Shown here: piece by piece, positions 33,901 through 44,140 of the stretch
Position numbering within the stretch: the first letter of the stretch is position 1
Layout of the letters: each line of letters begins with the position of its first letter
Assembly (NCBI GenBank): GCA_946894095.1
Contig: OX335642.1
Span: 18,487,021 to 18,551,020, forward strand
DNA length: 64,000 bases
Source: Incurvaria masculella
Lineage: Eukaryota > Arthropoda > Insecta > Lepidoptera > Incurvariidae
Reading direction: 5' to 3'
The notes under the pieces: generated by a model
Seen by the model: only the letters and a program-made list of their open reading frames with translations
Told to the model about the DNA's origin: nothing
Database searches by the model: none
Translations under genes and position numbers: made by a program

Positions 33901-35232
33901 CCTAATCTCGCCCTAAGCAGTGCCAACCGGACGAAAACGCTCGCTCGTTTTCTCCCCTAAAATGTAATAAATAATTCAGCGTGCTACCTACATTCAACGT
34001 CTTCGAGTTGACAATTCTCTCGAAGAAGAAGGCTTTCCGAGTGTCCTCGGGTGCCTCTCCACGGCCGAGTTTCATCCCTCGATTTTTTGAGGCCTCGCCT
34101 TTGAAAAACGCCCACAAAACCCTGACAATTATCCGCCCTCTCCTCACCTCGCGCGAGACCGAGCGACGCGAGGTCGCGATGCACGTTCGGGTGTACACGA
34201 AATTAAGTATTTTAACATTGGAACCCCAATTGTTGGGCATAAGGGCGATTTTTGGTTACCCAAAACAGAAAACATTCTGGCTCATGGTTCTCTGCGATGG
34301 ACAATTTTTTTAGGCTCCGAGAACGAGTGGGAAGCTACGTTGATTTCAAATTTAAGAAATCGGCACAAACATTAACAGCAAAAGTGATCTAGCTTCATTA
34401 TTATTTTATCTATATTCTTGAGGGAAGGGTCTTGTATTATTTGTTTTGCAAACATTACCTCTGTAATTCGTATTTGCTAACTGTTTCCTTGGCTTAATAA
34501 ATAAAATAAAATAGCAGTGTTGTGTCATCTAGCTATTCGCCCATCGTTGGTAAAGGGATATTTTCATTCGCCTTAGGCTTTCGTGTTAATTAAATGAATA
34601 CACTTTCGCGACCTTGCGGGCGTGGGTCCGGCCTGGTGTTACGGGTGTTACGTGGGTAATTTAGGCACCAAAGCGACGGATCTATGATGACGCTACCTAG
34701 TTCATAACGAGAAGGCCAATTTTTGGAAGAGGTCCCCTGTACACAGTCGCTATAGTTGTCGGGGAGCGCCGCGCCGGACCGGAAGCGGCGTGCGGGCGCG
34801 CGCCGGAAGCCCGCGACTTCCCGGAAGCGGCTGAGAGCTCTTCGCGGCTGCGCCCAATGTGCAGGGCTGCCACCGGCCTATATCGCGAGACTATAATACG
34901 ATTGGCCGGAAAATCGTATCGGCTGCTTAGAAAGGACGGAATATGGCCATAATACACGCTTGTCTTACTAATAAACAAACAAATACAAATAAACATTTCG
35001 TATTGCAATGCCTATCTTCGGAACAGTTAACAGATATAAATATGCTATAGGATTCATTACTGATAATCTCGGAATAGAGAAGGAATAATTAAACCACCTT
35101 TACTCATCAGTCTTCATACGAAATGGCGCTAATCAGCAGCTGCCGAGACCGGTGCCAATGCCCCCGGCTACTGAACTACCGCAAACATGCAGTATGAATA
35201 CACTTTCCTGAGTATTTTTGAGATTTTCAAAA
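33901..35232. other. Unassigned; CpG-rich block 34735-34862
   Basis: 34735-34862 is strongly CpG-rich (GAGCGCCGCGCCGGACCGGA; GGGCGCGCGCCGGAAGCCCG) and could be a promoter. The opposing frames at 33902-34313 (112 and 110 codons) are unrecognised. Confidence 0.3.
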
Positions 35233-35440
35233 CTAAAAATTGTGCGGAGCCCGCTGCGTTGTTCGAGGAGTCCACAGGAGTAAACAAAGGCACAACTTGG
35301 TAGTAATCTGGTATCGGTTTATTATCTCACGAACGTCACACAGCTCACGTGTAGGAGAGGGCGTCGCAACCCAAGCTGTTAAAAGTGACAACCTGCACTT
35401 CAGTGCACAACAGTTTAACATTGCCACATACAAATCAGCT
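35233..35440 (-). repeat. Possible solo LTR fragment
   Basis: Read on the minus strand this stretch has GAGATAATAAACCGATACCA (a polyadenylation-like ATAATAAA), then GTGCCTTTGTTTACTCCTGT and GCAGCGGGCTCCGCACA, an order resembling the R-U5 part of insect Ty3/Gypsy-type LTRs. No second LTR, primer binding site or internal domain is visible. Confidence 0.25.
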
Positions 35441-35891
35441 AAAATTTAGGTTTCATGAAAACAAGTTAATGACTGACATAGGAGACTAGCTACTAGGATT
35501 TAAAAATATATTTAAGAAAAAAATAATATTAATCGAACATGTTCAGAAAACGAGTTTCTCCTTAGTTTTAAAATGTAGGCTCCTAAAAGAAGAATTAGTT
35601 TGAAAGCAAGCCCGGGATGTAGTGGCAACCCTGCGCCCGCCGCTCCTGCAGCGCTCTTGCTAAATTTTATTTAATCATACCGCATAGTGTATATAGTGCG
35701 GTGGGGTGCTTCACCAAATTACCGAAGAGTGGACAATAAAAGGTTGCTTCCACGACACGAAGCGGCCGTACAGTAGATACGAAAATGTGTCAGTCTTTAT
35801 ACTTTAGTAGCGTAAATTATACTGATAAATACGTGTATATAAGTAACGTTTCATAAACCCTTTATCACCTTTACCGGTGAATATGCCGCAA
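35441..35891. other. No recognisable feature
   Basis: Unassigned spacer. Confidence 0.4.
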
Positions 35892-35965
35892 GGTTGGACT
35901 TGAATCAGTAAACATACCTTTCGCGGGCAACGCGTCTACCAAGTACGCCACCCGATCTATACGCT
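35892..35965 (-). repeat. tRNA-like SINE head fragment
   Basis: Minus strand: GGTGGCGTACTTGGTAGACG (A-box-like) and GATTCAAGTCCAACC (B-box-like) with suitable spacing. No closing acceptor stem or anticodon arm was identified with confidence. Confidence 0.4.
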
Positions 35966-36130
35966 AAAAGAATTCTCCTACAGTATTTCCACCGTCAATC
36001 AATGCTTCCTGCTAGCAAAGTATTTATGATTATTCATACATTTATTTAACGCTTTATATTCAAACATATTGCTATCATCACCAAAATCGTCTTTACCATT
36101 TTGCAAAGCACACATCATTATTATACCTGG

Positions 36131-36333
36131 CCGTATAGAATGGACGGACGGGAGTAGAAACTGAAAGTCGTTTTTATGGGGGCGGCGCCCCGTAGACACT
36201 TTTACATACAAAATTTGAGTTAGTTCGGTTACCAATTCGTTTTCTCCAATTCCAGTGACACATACGAATACGTAAGAACATCACATGGCGATATTTACTG
36301 CATCAAACATTCGATGTCGCGCGCTCCGAATTC
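36131..36333 (+). mobile_element. MITE family A, broken after the GAATTCGTAAG motif
   Basis: Left end GAATGGACGGACGGGAGTAG, interior TCCAATTCCAGTGACACATA and CGATATTTACTGCATCAAAC, last family match CCGAATTCGTAAGCG. The expected right third is replaced by unrelated AT-rich sequence and a SINE. Confidence 0.7.
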
Positions 36334-36361
36334 GTAAGCGTATAAAAATAAGCGAGTTAAA

Positions 36362-36545
36362 TGATCCCCTTCCCTACTTATTAGGTGGGTAGGGTTAATC
36401 CCGCCCGGGTTGGCACCATCGCACTGAATGAACGATGGCGGCAATTAAAATTGTCCGCGTTTTCCATCCAGTTCAATGTAGCCGAGCTGATGTGTAAGGC
36501 TTATATCTCACGGTTAGTTTAGTATTAGCCATCCATGTCCAGCTA
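36362..36545 (+). mobile_element. SINE body, 5'-truncated
   Basis: CCCCTTCCCTACTTATTAGG, GGGTTAATCCCGCCCGGGTT, GCGTTTTCCATCCAGTTCAA and GTATTAGCCATCCATGTCCA follow the full SINE order. The head is lost. Confidence 0.8.
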
Positions 36546-37057
36546 AATCAAAGCATCAATTTGAAATTCATATTCAGAAAAAGTGTTTATCTTAGTATAG
36601 TTTGACTAAAAACGCGAAACGAACATACCTCACAGCGCGGTTCACCGCTTAAAGCGTCCGTCAATAAAATAGCGTTTAACTGCCGCATTTAGGGTTGCCG
36701 AACTAATAACAAAAATAAGACTAATGCATCGCCTGCTCGCCATAAACACAAGACACGCTTTCCCAACACGACTCAAAACTCAACGCCAAACATAATATGC
36801 GTGCCAGTGAAGATGCACAACTTTTGTCGTTCGAATAAAACAATATCAACACTTTTATTTTATTTCATAACAATATGTAATCTTGATTCAAGCGTTTGAA
36901 TATGTCAACTAACTTAACCTAGAATAGAGTTGAAAGATTTAGCAAGTTAGCTGAATCTTGAATAAAATTTTAAATCAATTGTCGCACACAAATTACAGCA
37001 AAATCAACCCGCTTTATTTAAATTGAAGGGTTTTTTTTACATTTACGACTAGCCCTA
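36546..37057. other. No recognisable feature
   Basis: AT-rich spacer. Confidence 0.4.
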
Positions 37058-37313
37058 GTGCCTATACCTGGATGTATCGTATGCCTTCATTGAACTGGGT
37101 TGAAGCAGAATTGATTGCTGCGTTGACTATTCTTCATTCAATGTAATGGCACCAACCCAGGTAGGATTAACCCTACCCTAGGTGGTAAGCAAGCATAGGA
37201 TCTACAGTTCTACGTAGAATACCAGCTATGGCCAGCCTCAAGGTCGAACACGGTTATTCATTCGGAACCAGGCCAGTGTTGCTTAACCTCGAGCTACCGA
37301 GACTTAGTCACTA
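37058..37313 (-). mobile_element. 5S-headed SINE, partial
   Basis: Minus strand: the head contains GAGGTTAAGCAACACTGGCC (37273-37292), the 5S rRNA box A region, then AGGCTGGCCATAGCTGGTAT, the body ACCTAGGGTAGGGTTAATCC and GGGTTGGTGCCATTACATTG. It ends before the usual tail. Confidence 0.75.
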
Positions 37314-38607
37314 TTATTACTAAAGAAATTCGACTTCCAATCTAATCGCCAGCCATCTTTACCGGCACCGCTTTCCGCAGCAGCGGCCGCGATATGTTTT
37401 ATTAGCAGTTAAAGTGATGCCAACAAAAATGCAAACATCATCCATCAAGCTGCGCTCTGGCGGCGCGCCAGGCCGCTTCGTCCGCACGCCGATAGTCGAC
37501 TGAAATCGACTGAAATTGCATATTGTGCTGACATTTGGCCCAATTTCGGTAGAAATGACATTGTCTATAATTCTACCGCCACTGCCTCTCTGCAGCGGTT
37601 CTAGCGATTCAATGCATAGTTAGTTTGTTACAGGTGCCGGCAGTGAGCTAGAGCCCAACGCGCAGGAACCGACTTTATGGTCGCTTCGGTTGTGCAGAGG
37701 CGAGGCCAAATGTCAGTTTAAGCCCCGCCAAGGTTTTAGTTATTTGCTAGTACCTGTACCAGATGGCAATCTTCTTTCTTTCTACACAGCTGTGTTTGGA
37801 AATATATATCTTCACGAATTCATATGTTATCGTAATTATTACAAAAAGGTGTATAACATCACCTGAAAACAAAGCGTTAGTTTTTTTTAAATGTCTTGAG
37901 AACATATCACCGTTTTGATATAAAAAAAATCGATTCCAAAAACTTCTTTCCAATTGTAACTTTTTGGTTCTATGTTGCACTTTTCTTGAGCTCGGAAAAT
38001 AATCAACCCTTTTATTTTCCATGAATTTAACGGTTTATGTCACGCGACTTTTACAATCGCAATTCTTATTAGTAAGGCTGACAGAGTATCGAACTTAGCT
38101 GTTTACCCTCGGAGGCGAATCAAGCCAGCGATCCGTGTTCTTTGATTATCCAAGAATGGTCACTTAGTTGTCTAGACGTTCTTGAGTCAATCAATAGCTT
38201 TTGTCAACTGAAAGAATTTATGGAGGAGAATATGTAAACGTTTTATTTATTTTATTGATTCATATACGGGTAAGCCAAGTAGGCGATATACAATTGTTTA
38301 CGGTATCGCCAGTTAAAATAAACATTGCTTGTCTTTAGGGTGCAATGTTTATCACACCGTAACACAAGTTGTCAAGTGATGCTGGTTAGAGAGGAAATAC
38401 AGTTGCACGATATAAAAAAAATAAGTATAACAAAAATAAAAAAATATTTAAACATAAAACTACTGATGGAAGAAGTAAATACATATTGTGCCGCCGGCTT
38501 GGAATGTAACAAGACCAACTTTGGTACTTCATAAAGATAAGGTACGTAGCTGCGAAGTACGAAGAGCATGCATGAGGAGGTGTTCTGCATGAATTGGAGG
38601 TAGTACG
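37314..38607. other. Unassigned
   Basis: 37360-37700 is somewhat GC-rich (CTGCGCTCTGGCGGCGCGCC); the remainder is AT-rich. Short minus frames are compositional. Confidence 0.35.
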
Positions 38608-38835
38608 AAGCTCAAATGGCAGTGGGCTGTTCACGTCAGCCGAAGAGATGACGACTGTTGGAGTAACCGTGTAGGACTGGCGGCCGTGGACAGGAAAACG
38701 GAGTGTGGGAAGACCTCCCGCCAGGGGGGACGACGACATCGTCGGCGGAAAGCAGTGGTTCCGTACCGCTGACGGCCGGGAGGACTGGAGCAAAATTGGA
38801 AAAAATATGTCCAGCAGTGGACGCAAACACGCTGA
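38608..38835 (+). pseudogene. C-terminal remnant of a non-LTR retrotransposon ORF
   Basis: In one frame the plus strand encodes the closing segment typical of many insect LINE polyproteins: an LKWQWAVHV motif at about 38611 (intact relatives have LKWxWAGHVxR), a basic arginine-rich stretch, and a WKKYVQQWTQTR end just before a TGA at 38833-38835. One in-frame TGA interrupts it near 38769, so it is dead. A GACT/GGCT microsatellite (38831-38855) follows directly, as in RTE-like elements that end in short tandem repeats. The reverse transcriptase and endonuclease are absent, so this is a strongly 5'-truncated insertion. Assignment to RTE rather than another LINE clade is inference. Confidence 0.6.
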
Positions 38836-38873
38836 CTGACTGACTGGCTGGCTGACGATGTGATCGCAATAGC

Positions 38874-38968
38874 CAGCGAGCATGGAATGACGCAGTAGCA
38901 ACCAAAACTTAGTTGTATAGGTGCGGGGTATCCACTCTTGACGAGTGGACCGTCCTTCCCTGCTCGTT
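38874..38968. mobile_element. MITE family A, internally deleted miniature
   Basis: Both ends are present only about 60 bp apart: GCGAGCATGGAATGACGCAG with TAGCAACC, and GTCCTTCCCTGCTCGTTGCC. The whole interior is missing. Confidence 0.6.
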
Positions 38969-39168
38969 GCCTTAAACAATTCCCGTATAACCATTCCGAC
39001 GTAAAATTATAATAATTCCGGATTTTTACGTGTTCTCGGAGCACAATTTAATCTCTTGAAGCCGGTATGAACCAACGTTGGATCGCACCTCGTACCAGAA
39101 TGAATGCCGAGATTACAGAACAAGACAAAGAGATGGGAGCTGAACGACACACCCTGAGTCCAAAGGAC
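38969..39168. other. Unassigned flank; first copy of a ~45-bp direct repeat
   Basis: GAGCTGAACGACACACCCTG followed by AGTCCAAAGGACACC (39137-39171) recurs in diverged form at 39955-39990, on the other side of the hAT-like element and the SINE. Confidence 0.5.
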
Positions 39169-39523
39169 ACCACAACCAGGGCCGGATAAACCGGGGTCCC
39201 TAGGCAATGCAATTTTCCGGGTCCCTTTACCACTTTCCAACTACCTTCCCTAAAAGGAGTAATTTTCGCATGATATTTTTCTGCTTAACTCTTCTGTCAC
39301 ACTTTAACCCCATCCACCCAGCTAGTTAATAGAAATTCATCCGTCTTGGATACCTTATTTAAACGAATATTATAATGTAACACAAAAAAGTAATAATGTG
39401 GTCATTGAGGATACAAAGTTTCAAATTTAATTGCCACTAAATCTATGTTCTCAGTGCGCGGGTCCCTAGTTGATGATGCAGTCGGCAGTTGCCCTCACTG
39501 CCTAATCCGGTCCTGACCACAAC
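39169..39523. mobile_element. hAT-like MITE with perfect 8-bp target duplication
   Basis: Element 39177-39515 (339 bp) has termini CAGGGCCGGATAA and TAATCCGGTCCTG (inverted, 11 of 13 positions matching) and is flanked by ACCACAAC at 39169-39176 and 39516-39523. Eight-base duplications and CAGGG...CCTG ends are diagnostic of hAT elements. The interior has no transposase. Confidence 0.85.
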
Positions 39524-39524
39524 C

Positions 39525-39945
39525 GCGTGCGGCATGTAGTGGCGTGGAGCCTTACCTTCCATATCAGAGTCATTGGTTTGATCCTAGCCGTTCATGCACC
39601 ACTTTCTTTGTCTTTCTAAGTTGGGTGGGTGCATTTTTGTTACGAATGCGAGCTGTGTTCTAAGGTTGTTCCATAGTTCGGATTTCATGTAAAACTAAAG
39701 GTCCCATTCCCGTACTAGGTGGTACGGTTAAGCCCTCAGGATGGTACCAACGCATTGGATGAAAAGGTGGTCGAAACGGGAAAAAAACTAGTCCATAGTA
39801 AATAAATGTAGCCTTACTTATAAAGGGAGGTCCTGGCATAGGGCCCAATTCCTCCGGAATCGCGGTGTGTTGGGCAGATACAGTGACGGTGGTCATGGTA
39901 CGAGTATTAGCCATCCATACCCAGTTACATTAAGTTACAAAAAAA
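39525..39945 (+). mobile_element. tRNA-headed SINE, near full length
   Basis: Head GTAGTGGCGTGGAGCCTTAC with B-box-like GGTTTGATCC (39573), linker GTTCATGCACCACTTTCTTT, GTTCGGATTTCATGTAAAAC, body GTACTAGGTGGTACGGTTAA, tail GGAGGTCCTGGCATAGGGC, AGCCATCCATACCCAGTTAC and an A-run. The complete order of head, linker, body, tail and poly(A) can be read here. Confidence 0.8.
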
Positions 39946-40145
39946 AACAAAGAGCTGAACAACACACCCCGAGTCCAAAGACCACCACCACAACAGAGGG
40001 GACGCGACAGGGCAGAGTTCCAGTTTTATCGTCGGCCTGGGCAACATCTGTCAGCGACGTCGGCCGAGCGGTAAACAAGCGCAGCCAACTCGTAAACCGC
40101 TGGGCGGGATTGAAAAAATAAATCCGCTCCCTGTTTGTTTTGCAG

Positions 40146-40256
40146 CGCGACGGCGCGGGGCGGCCCGTCGGCGGTCACCCCTCCGAGGAATCGGTAATGA
40201 AGGCACGAGTCGCATACCACCACGCCAACGATCTTCGGGGTAGGCTGAGCATTTAA
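40146..40256 (+). CDS. Possible terminal coding exon
   Basis: A good splice acceptor (CTGTTTGTTTTGCAG ending 40145) precedes GC-rich DNA that is open for 36 codons in phase 0, ending with TAA at 40254-40256. The translation is rich in Arg, Gly and His and shows no known domain. The abrupt change from AT-rich to GC-rich at the acceptor is what an exon boundary looks like in this background, but no upstream exon is seen within the window and other frames were not excluded. An alternative donor-like TCG|GTAATG at about 40193 would make it an internal exon of 48 bases. Chance is a serious alternative. Confidence 0.2.
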   Translation, partial: RDGAGRPVGGHPSEESVMKARVAYHHANDLRGRLSI

Positions 40257-40773
40257 CATGTCTAAACGTTAAGAATGTGATATATTTGTAGAATCTACAG
40301 TGCACTAAGAAAGAGAGTGACTTTATGAATATACTGCAAGGCTGAACTGATATATATATTCATAATTTTTAAATTCGATGAAGAATACGACGTTAATGCT
40401 TAGTGCGAAATAGTATATATTCATTAAACTTTACGGTTCAGGCAGTGTTTGAAGCAGGGTAAACAGTAGCGTGAGTTTAACCACGTCTACATTTTCAGCT
40501 CTATAAGCACGGTATACCCGGTCGTGTATGTAAAACAGTCCTTATTTACGTTCAGTTTATAAGGGCGTTAGTAAAACAACATTCAATTCTATAACTACAA
40601 CAAATTTAGATAATAATAAAAGAAGTAATCATATAGATTGATGGTCTAGGTATTGTTTGAAGATAAAACTGCAAGTCTTCGGTGCTTTGATTTCTCAAAT
40701 ATAAATAAAAAGTTATAAAACACGTTTGAGCAAAGAATAAAATAGCCAGATATTAATAACGATCTTTCTTTTT
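40257..40773. other. AT-rich, possible low-copy repeat near 40660
   Basis: AAGATAAAACTGCAAGTC and CGGTGCTTTGATTTCTCA (40659-40697) resemble 63616-63655 (AAGATAAAACCGCATGTC; AGGTGCTTTGTGTTCTCA). Otherwise unassigned. Confidence 0.35.
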
Positions 40774-41068
40774 AGGGTTCCGTACCCAAAGGGTGAAAAC
40801 GGAACCCTATTACTAAGCCTCCGCTGTCCGTCCGTCCGTCTGTCCGTCTGTCACAGGGCTATATCTCATGAACCGTAATAGGTAGGCAGCTGAAATTTTC
40901 ACAGAGTGTGTATTTATTTTGCCGCTATAACAACAAATAGGTAACATTAAATAATAATAAAAAATTAAGGGGGGCCCCATAGAAAAAAACAGATTTTTTT
41001 GTGTTAGATCTTGTACGATGGTACGGAACCCTTCGTGTGCGAGTCCGACTCGCACTTGGCCGGTTTTT
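40774..41068 (+). repeat. Repeat family E, full copy 6
   Basis: AGGGTTCCGTACCCAAAGGG to GACTCGCACTTGGCCGG plus T-run, with GTCACAGGGCTATATCTCAT and GTAATAGGTAGGCAGCTGAA inside. Nearly collinear with copy 4 but with a shorter GTCC run. Confidence 0.9.
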
Positions 41069-41106
41069 AAATTAAAAAAATAGTACTAGTTGGAAAGTAA
41101 ATTCAA

Positions 41107-41126
41107 TCTGGTTGGGTTAGGTTAGG
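41107..41126 (+). repeat. Interstitial TTAGG run
   Basis: Four TTAGG units, 38 bp after repeat E copy 6. A telomere-like motif, not evidence for a chromosome end. Confidence 0.75.
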
Positions 41127-41267
41127 TTAGGTTAGGGGTGTTTATGGCTTAAATTGTTTTTAATCCAGGCTTGTAGTTCTAGATAGTAGCGCATTCAAAT
41201 AAAAAAAAACAAATGATTCAGCTTTATATTAGTATAGAAGTATATATAAGATCTGGCGCTAAACTTT

Positions 41268-41556
41268 CTCAAGCTAAGATAAATAGTCGCAAATAGAAGT
41301 AAGACCATCCGAAAGTAGTACTAACTTATGTCGAAACTTACATTTCGAACATACAAACTGTGTGTCAGTTTCAGTTTCTTTATTTCCTCCATTAGATGCA
41401 TATTCACACTCGGATTCGTCATTTTTTTTTCCTGTCCGTTCGATTACTTCTGGCGAAGAAGAGCCGTCAAGAAACTTCGCTATGTCAAAGTGACGTGGAA
41501 AGTACTACTTTTCGTTAGTTCTAGTAACTTAAAGTTACGACTATTTATCTTAATCC
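41268..41556. mobile_element. MITE family D, long diverged copy
   Basis: Inverted ends GCTAAGATAAATAGTCGCAA and ACGACTATTTATCTTAATCC, with GAAAGTAGTACTAAC on the left and AAAGTACTACTTTTCGTTAG on the right arm. The centre is about 115 bp longer than in the copy at 60139. Confidence 0.6.
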
Positions 41557-43925
41557 TCAGAAAATGAACAGCGAATGAAAGATTATTTCTAAATGTGGCG
41601 ATCGATTTAGACTGATGGACAGAACGATGGATAAGTTTAGGTTAGTGTAGGTTTCTAGTAAGTTCCACGGTTCAAGCAATTTTAACAATTTATCCTTTTT
41701 GAGAATTCTTTGTTCTTTCACCACTTGGTATTGCGGAAACGAAACGCATAAAGCTTTAGTAGGAAGTTTTTGCCATGAATTTTCTACCGGATACTTCCAA
41801 TTCAGCAAAGCGTTGTCATCTTTCGCCTCGTCGCCACCTAGGGAGGGCTATACCCGGACCATAGTAAAACTGGATTAGTACGTTACCTTCATAGCACGGT
41901 CACGAACGCGGATTGACGTTGTGTGAGCCCTGTACGCATGGCCTGCACACAACGGCATTATCTGGCAATACCTAATAATCTCAGTTGAGTCTAGAGTCGC
42001 TTTGCGGACGACTCGATCAAATGCAACACCAGAACAAAGGCTTGATACCGGAATTCCATGCATAGAATGTGTCAATTAAGAGTGCACATTTTATAATTGA
42101 AACACCATTATTTACCAACAAAGACGTCACGCAGGAGACACCTGTTTTCTACATCAAGACATATCCAATTTAATATTATTTTTTTTTAATACATTTTTAA
42201 ATCTTAGTAGATAGTCTCCGACGTTTTCAAATATTAGTTTTAGTCTTAAATGATTTAGTTAAAATTAGTTTAATTTTGCATACTTTTTAATTCAAAATGT
42301 TTTATGATAAGCATTTCATATTCCTGTAAACTGTAATGTAAACTTTGATAAAATTTAAAAACATAAACGACTACGTATTGGTTAGATGATGTTTTTGGCG
42401 TAATTTAAATAATAAAGGCAGACACGAAAATAATACTCACTGTAATTCATAACTCAAATGGAAATTTTAAGAGGAAAGCAAAACCTGATCGTTTGAGATA
42501 CGCATCGTTTACGGTTTCCTTACGAATATTGCTTGCGCGCGGTTGCGGTAGCTAGCGGATAGTGAATCGTGACGTCAACTTAAAAAAATCATAACAAAAT
42601 AATATTACGGATATCAACATGATTCTCTCAATATTATTTATTCACCATTTCATCATTTAATTAGATAAAATTGATAAATAAAAATGATAATGTGATTTTG
42701 AAGTATTTTGTAAGCAAGATATTATATTTAGTAAGGTTTAATTAATAGTAAGATTTCATGTTTCAATAAAATAATATTTTTTCCGTATCAAATATAAAAC
42801 AGGGCAAAAGTGTTATCCAGGATGAAATTTCGGGTGATACGAACAGAATTGTGACTGGTGCTGTATTTCAACTAGATAACTTTAGGCTTTATTGATTTAG
42901 AGGAAAGTAGAAATACAAAAATATCAGTGAAAGGTTGCTCCCTCGCAGATACAGCACTGCTTCTGTTAGGTGACATAAGAAAACTTAAAATATAAAACGA
43001 TTACTTATCGGAGACGGTCGTTCTAGGGTCATGTCCCCTTAATTTCATCCTGCTTTACACTTTCATCCTGTAAAATCATACATTATATGTATTTCTTAGT
43101 TTTCAATATTTTTCTGAATATGTCATTTTTTGCCCATTTGTAAGCTATGTACATAGCTGTCAAAACGTCCGCTACAATTTAAAAAAAGGCTTTTTTTTAA
43201 CTAACACATTTTTGAAAATGGGTAATTATTTGATATTTTATGCATCTCAACTTTAAAAAAATGTCTTTCTATCTTTCCTCAAAATGAAAATGAATAAATA
43301 GTTAAATCGACATTCGGTGATATTGCCGTTATGTCGTTTATAGGGCAGGGCGCATGCTCGTCTCGTCAGATAAAGAAAACGTACTATTGTCGTCTTACTA
43401 TGGGCGTAGTTCGTGCCGGATTACGGGTGCCACGCGGGCGGAGCCCATCTGATTACCGCGACGTTCCGCCATTTTGTCTGCAGGCATCCTAGCGATGCGC
43501 CGCGCCGCAAGCGGCTGTCGATAACAAGTATCAAGAAATATGTTGTCATTACGCGGCACTCAAACTTTTATGTTATTCAGCTTATCAATGGCTTTAGTTT
43601 CATAGGTTTTCAGGGATTTCTAATAAGTGAAACGTAGTAATTATTTTCAAAAGAATATAGTTCTCTAGTTTAGATTGATATGCATAACATCACACCGTTT
43701 TCCGGATGGGGTAGTCAAAGATAATTTTTTAATAGGCATGAATTCTACCTTGAAAAAGCACATGACCTAACCGTAAAGACAAAAAAAAATTTTATTAAAG
43801 AAAAATAAATATATATAAATAAAGAAATACCTGGTAAATATCGTGTTGCACGATAGCAAAATAAAAAAGGAGTTAAGAATATCAAAAACGGACATTACAG
43901 CCAAAATCTGAATTATCGCGAACGT
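41557..43925. other. Long AT-rich stretch, no recognisable feature
   Basis: Over 2 kb without a supportable gene or repeat. 43378-43510 is GC-rich and shares AACGTACTATTGTCGTC with 25955. Confidence 0.35.
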
Positions 43926-43929
43926 AACT

Positions 43930-44140
43930 TGGATATGGAAGGCTAATACCGTATATTTGTATGGGTTATAATGGACCAAAAAATACATAGAAACTAGGTT
44001 CCATGCCGGTACCTTTAAATTTCACAGCTTATTAAACTGGATGGAAAATACGGTAAATTTTCGGGTGAATCAACCATACCACCTAATTAGTATAAGGGGA
44101 CCTACAGTTTTACGTGGAATCGGAAACTCGAACGACGAAT
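43930..44140 (-). mobile_element. SINE body, diverged
   Basis: Minus strand: GATTCCACGTAAAACTGTAG, TAATTAGGTGGTATGGTTGA, GTATTTTCCATCCAGTTTAA and GGTACCGGCATGGAACC, in the right order. Head eroded. Confidence 0.65.

Noticed and set aside
33902..34313. Opposing 112- and 110-codon frames
   Set aside because: No recognisable protein features and mutual overlap.
38386..39044. 202- and 137-codon minus-strand frames
   Set aside because: They run antisense to the LINE C-terminal remnant and MITE A; the coding sense of that DNA is the plus strand.
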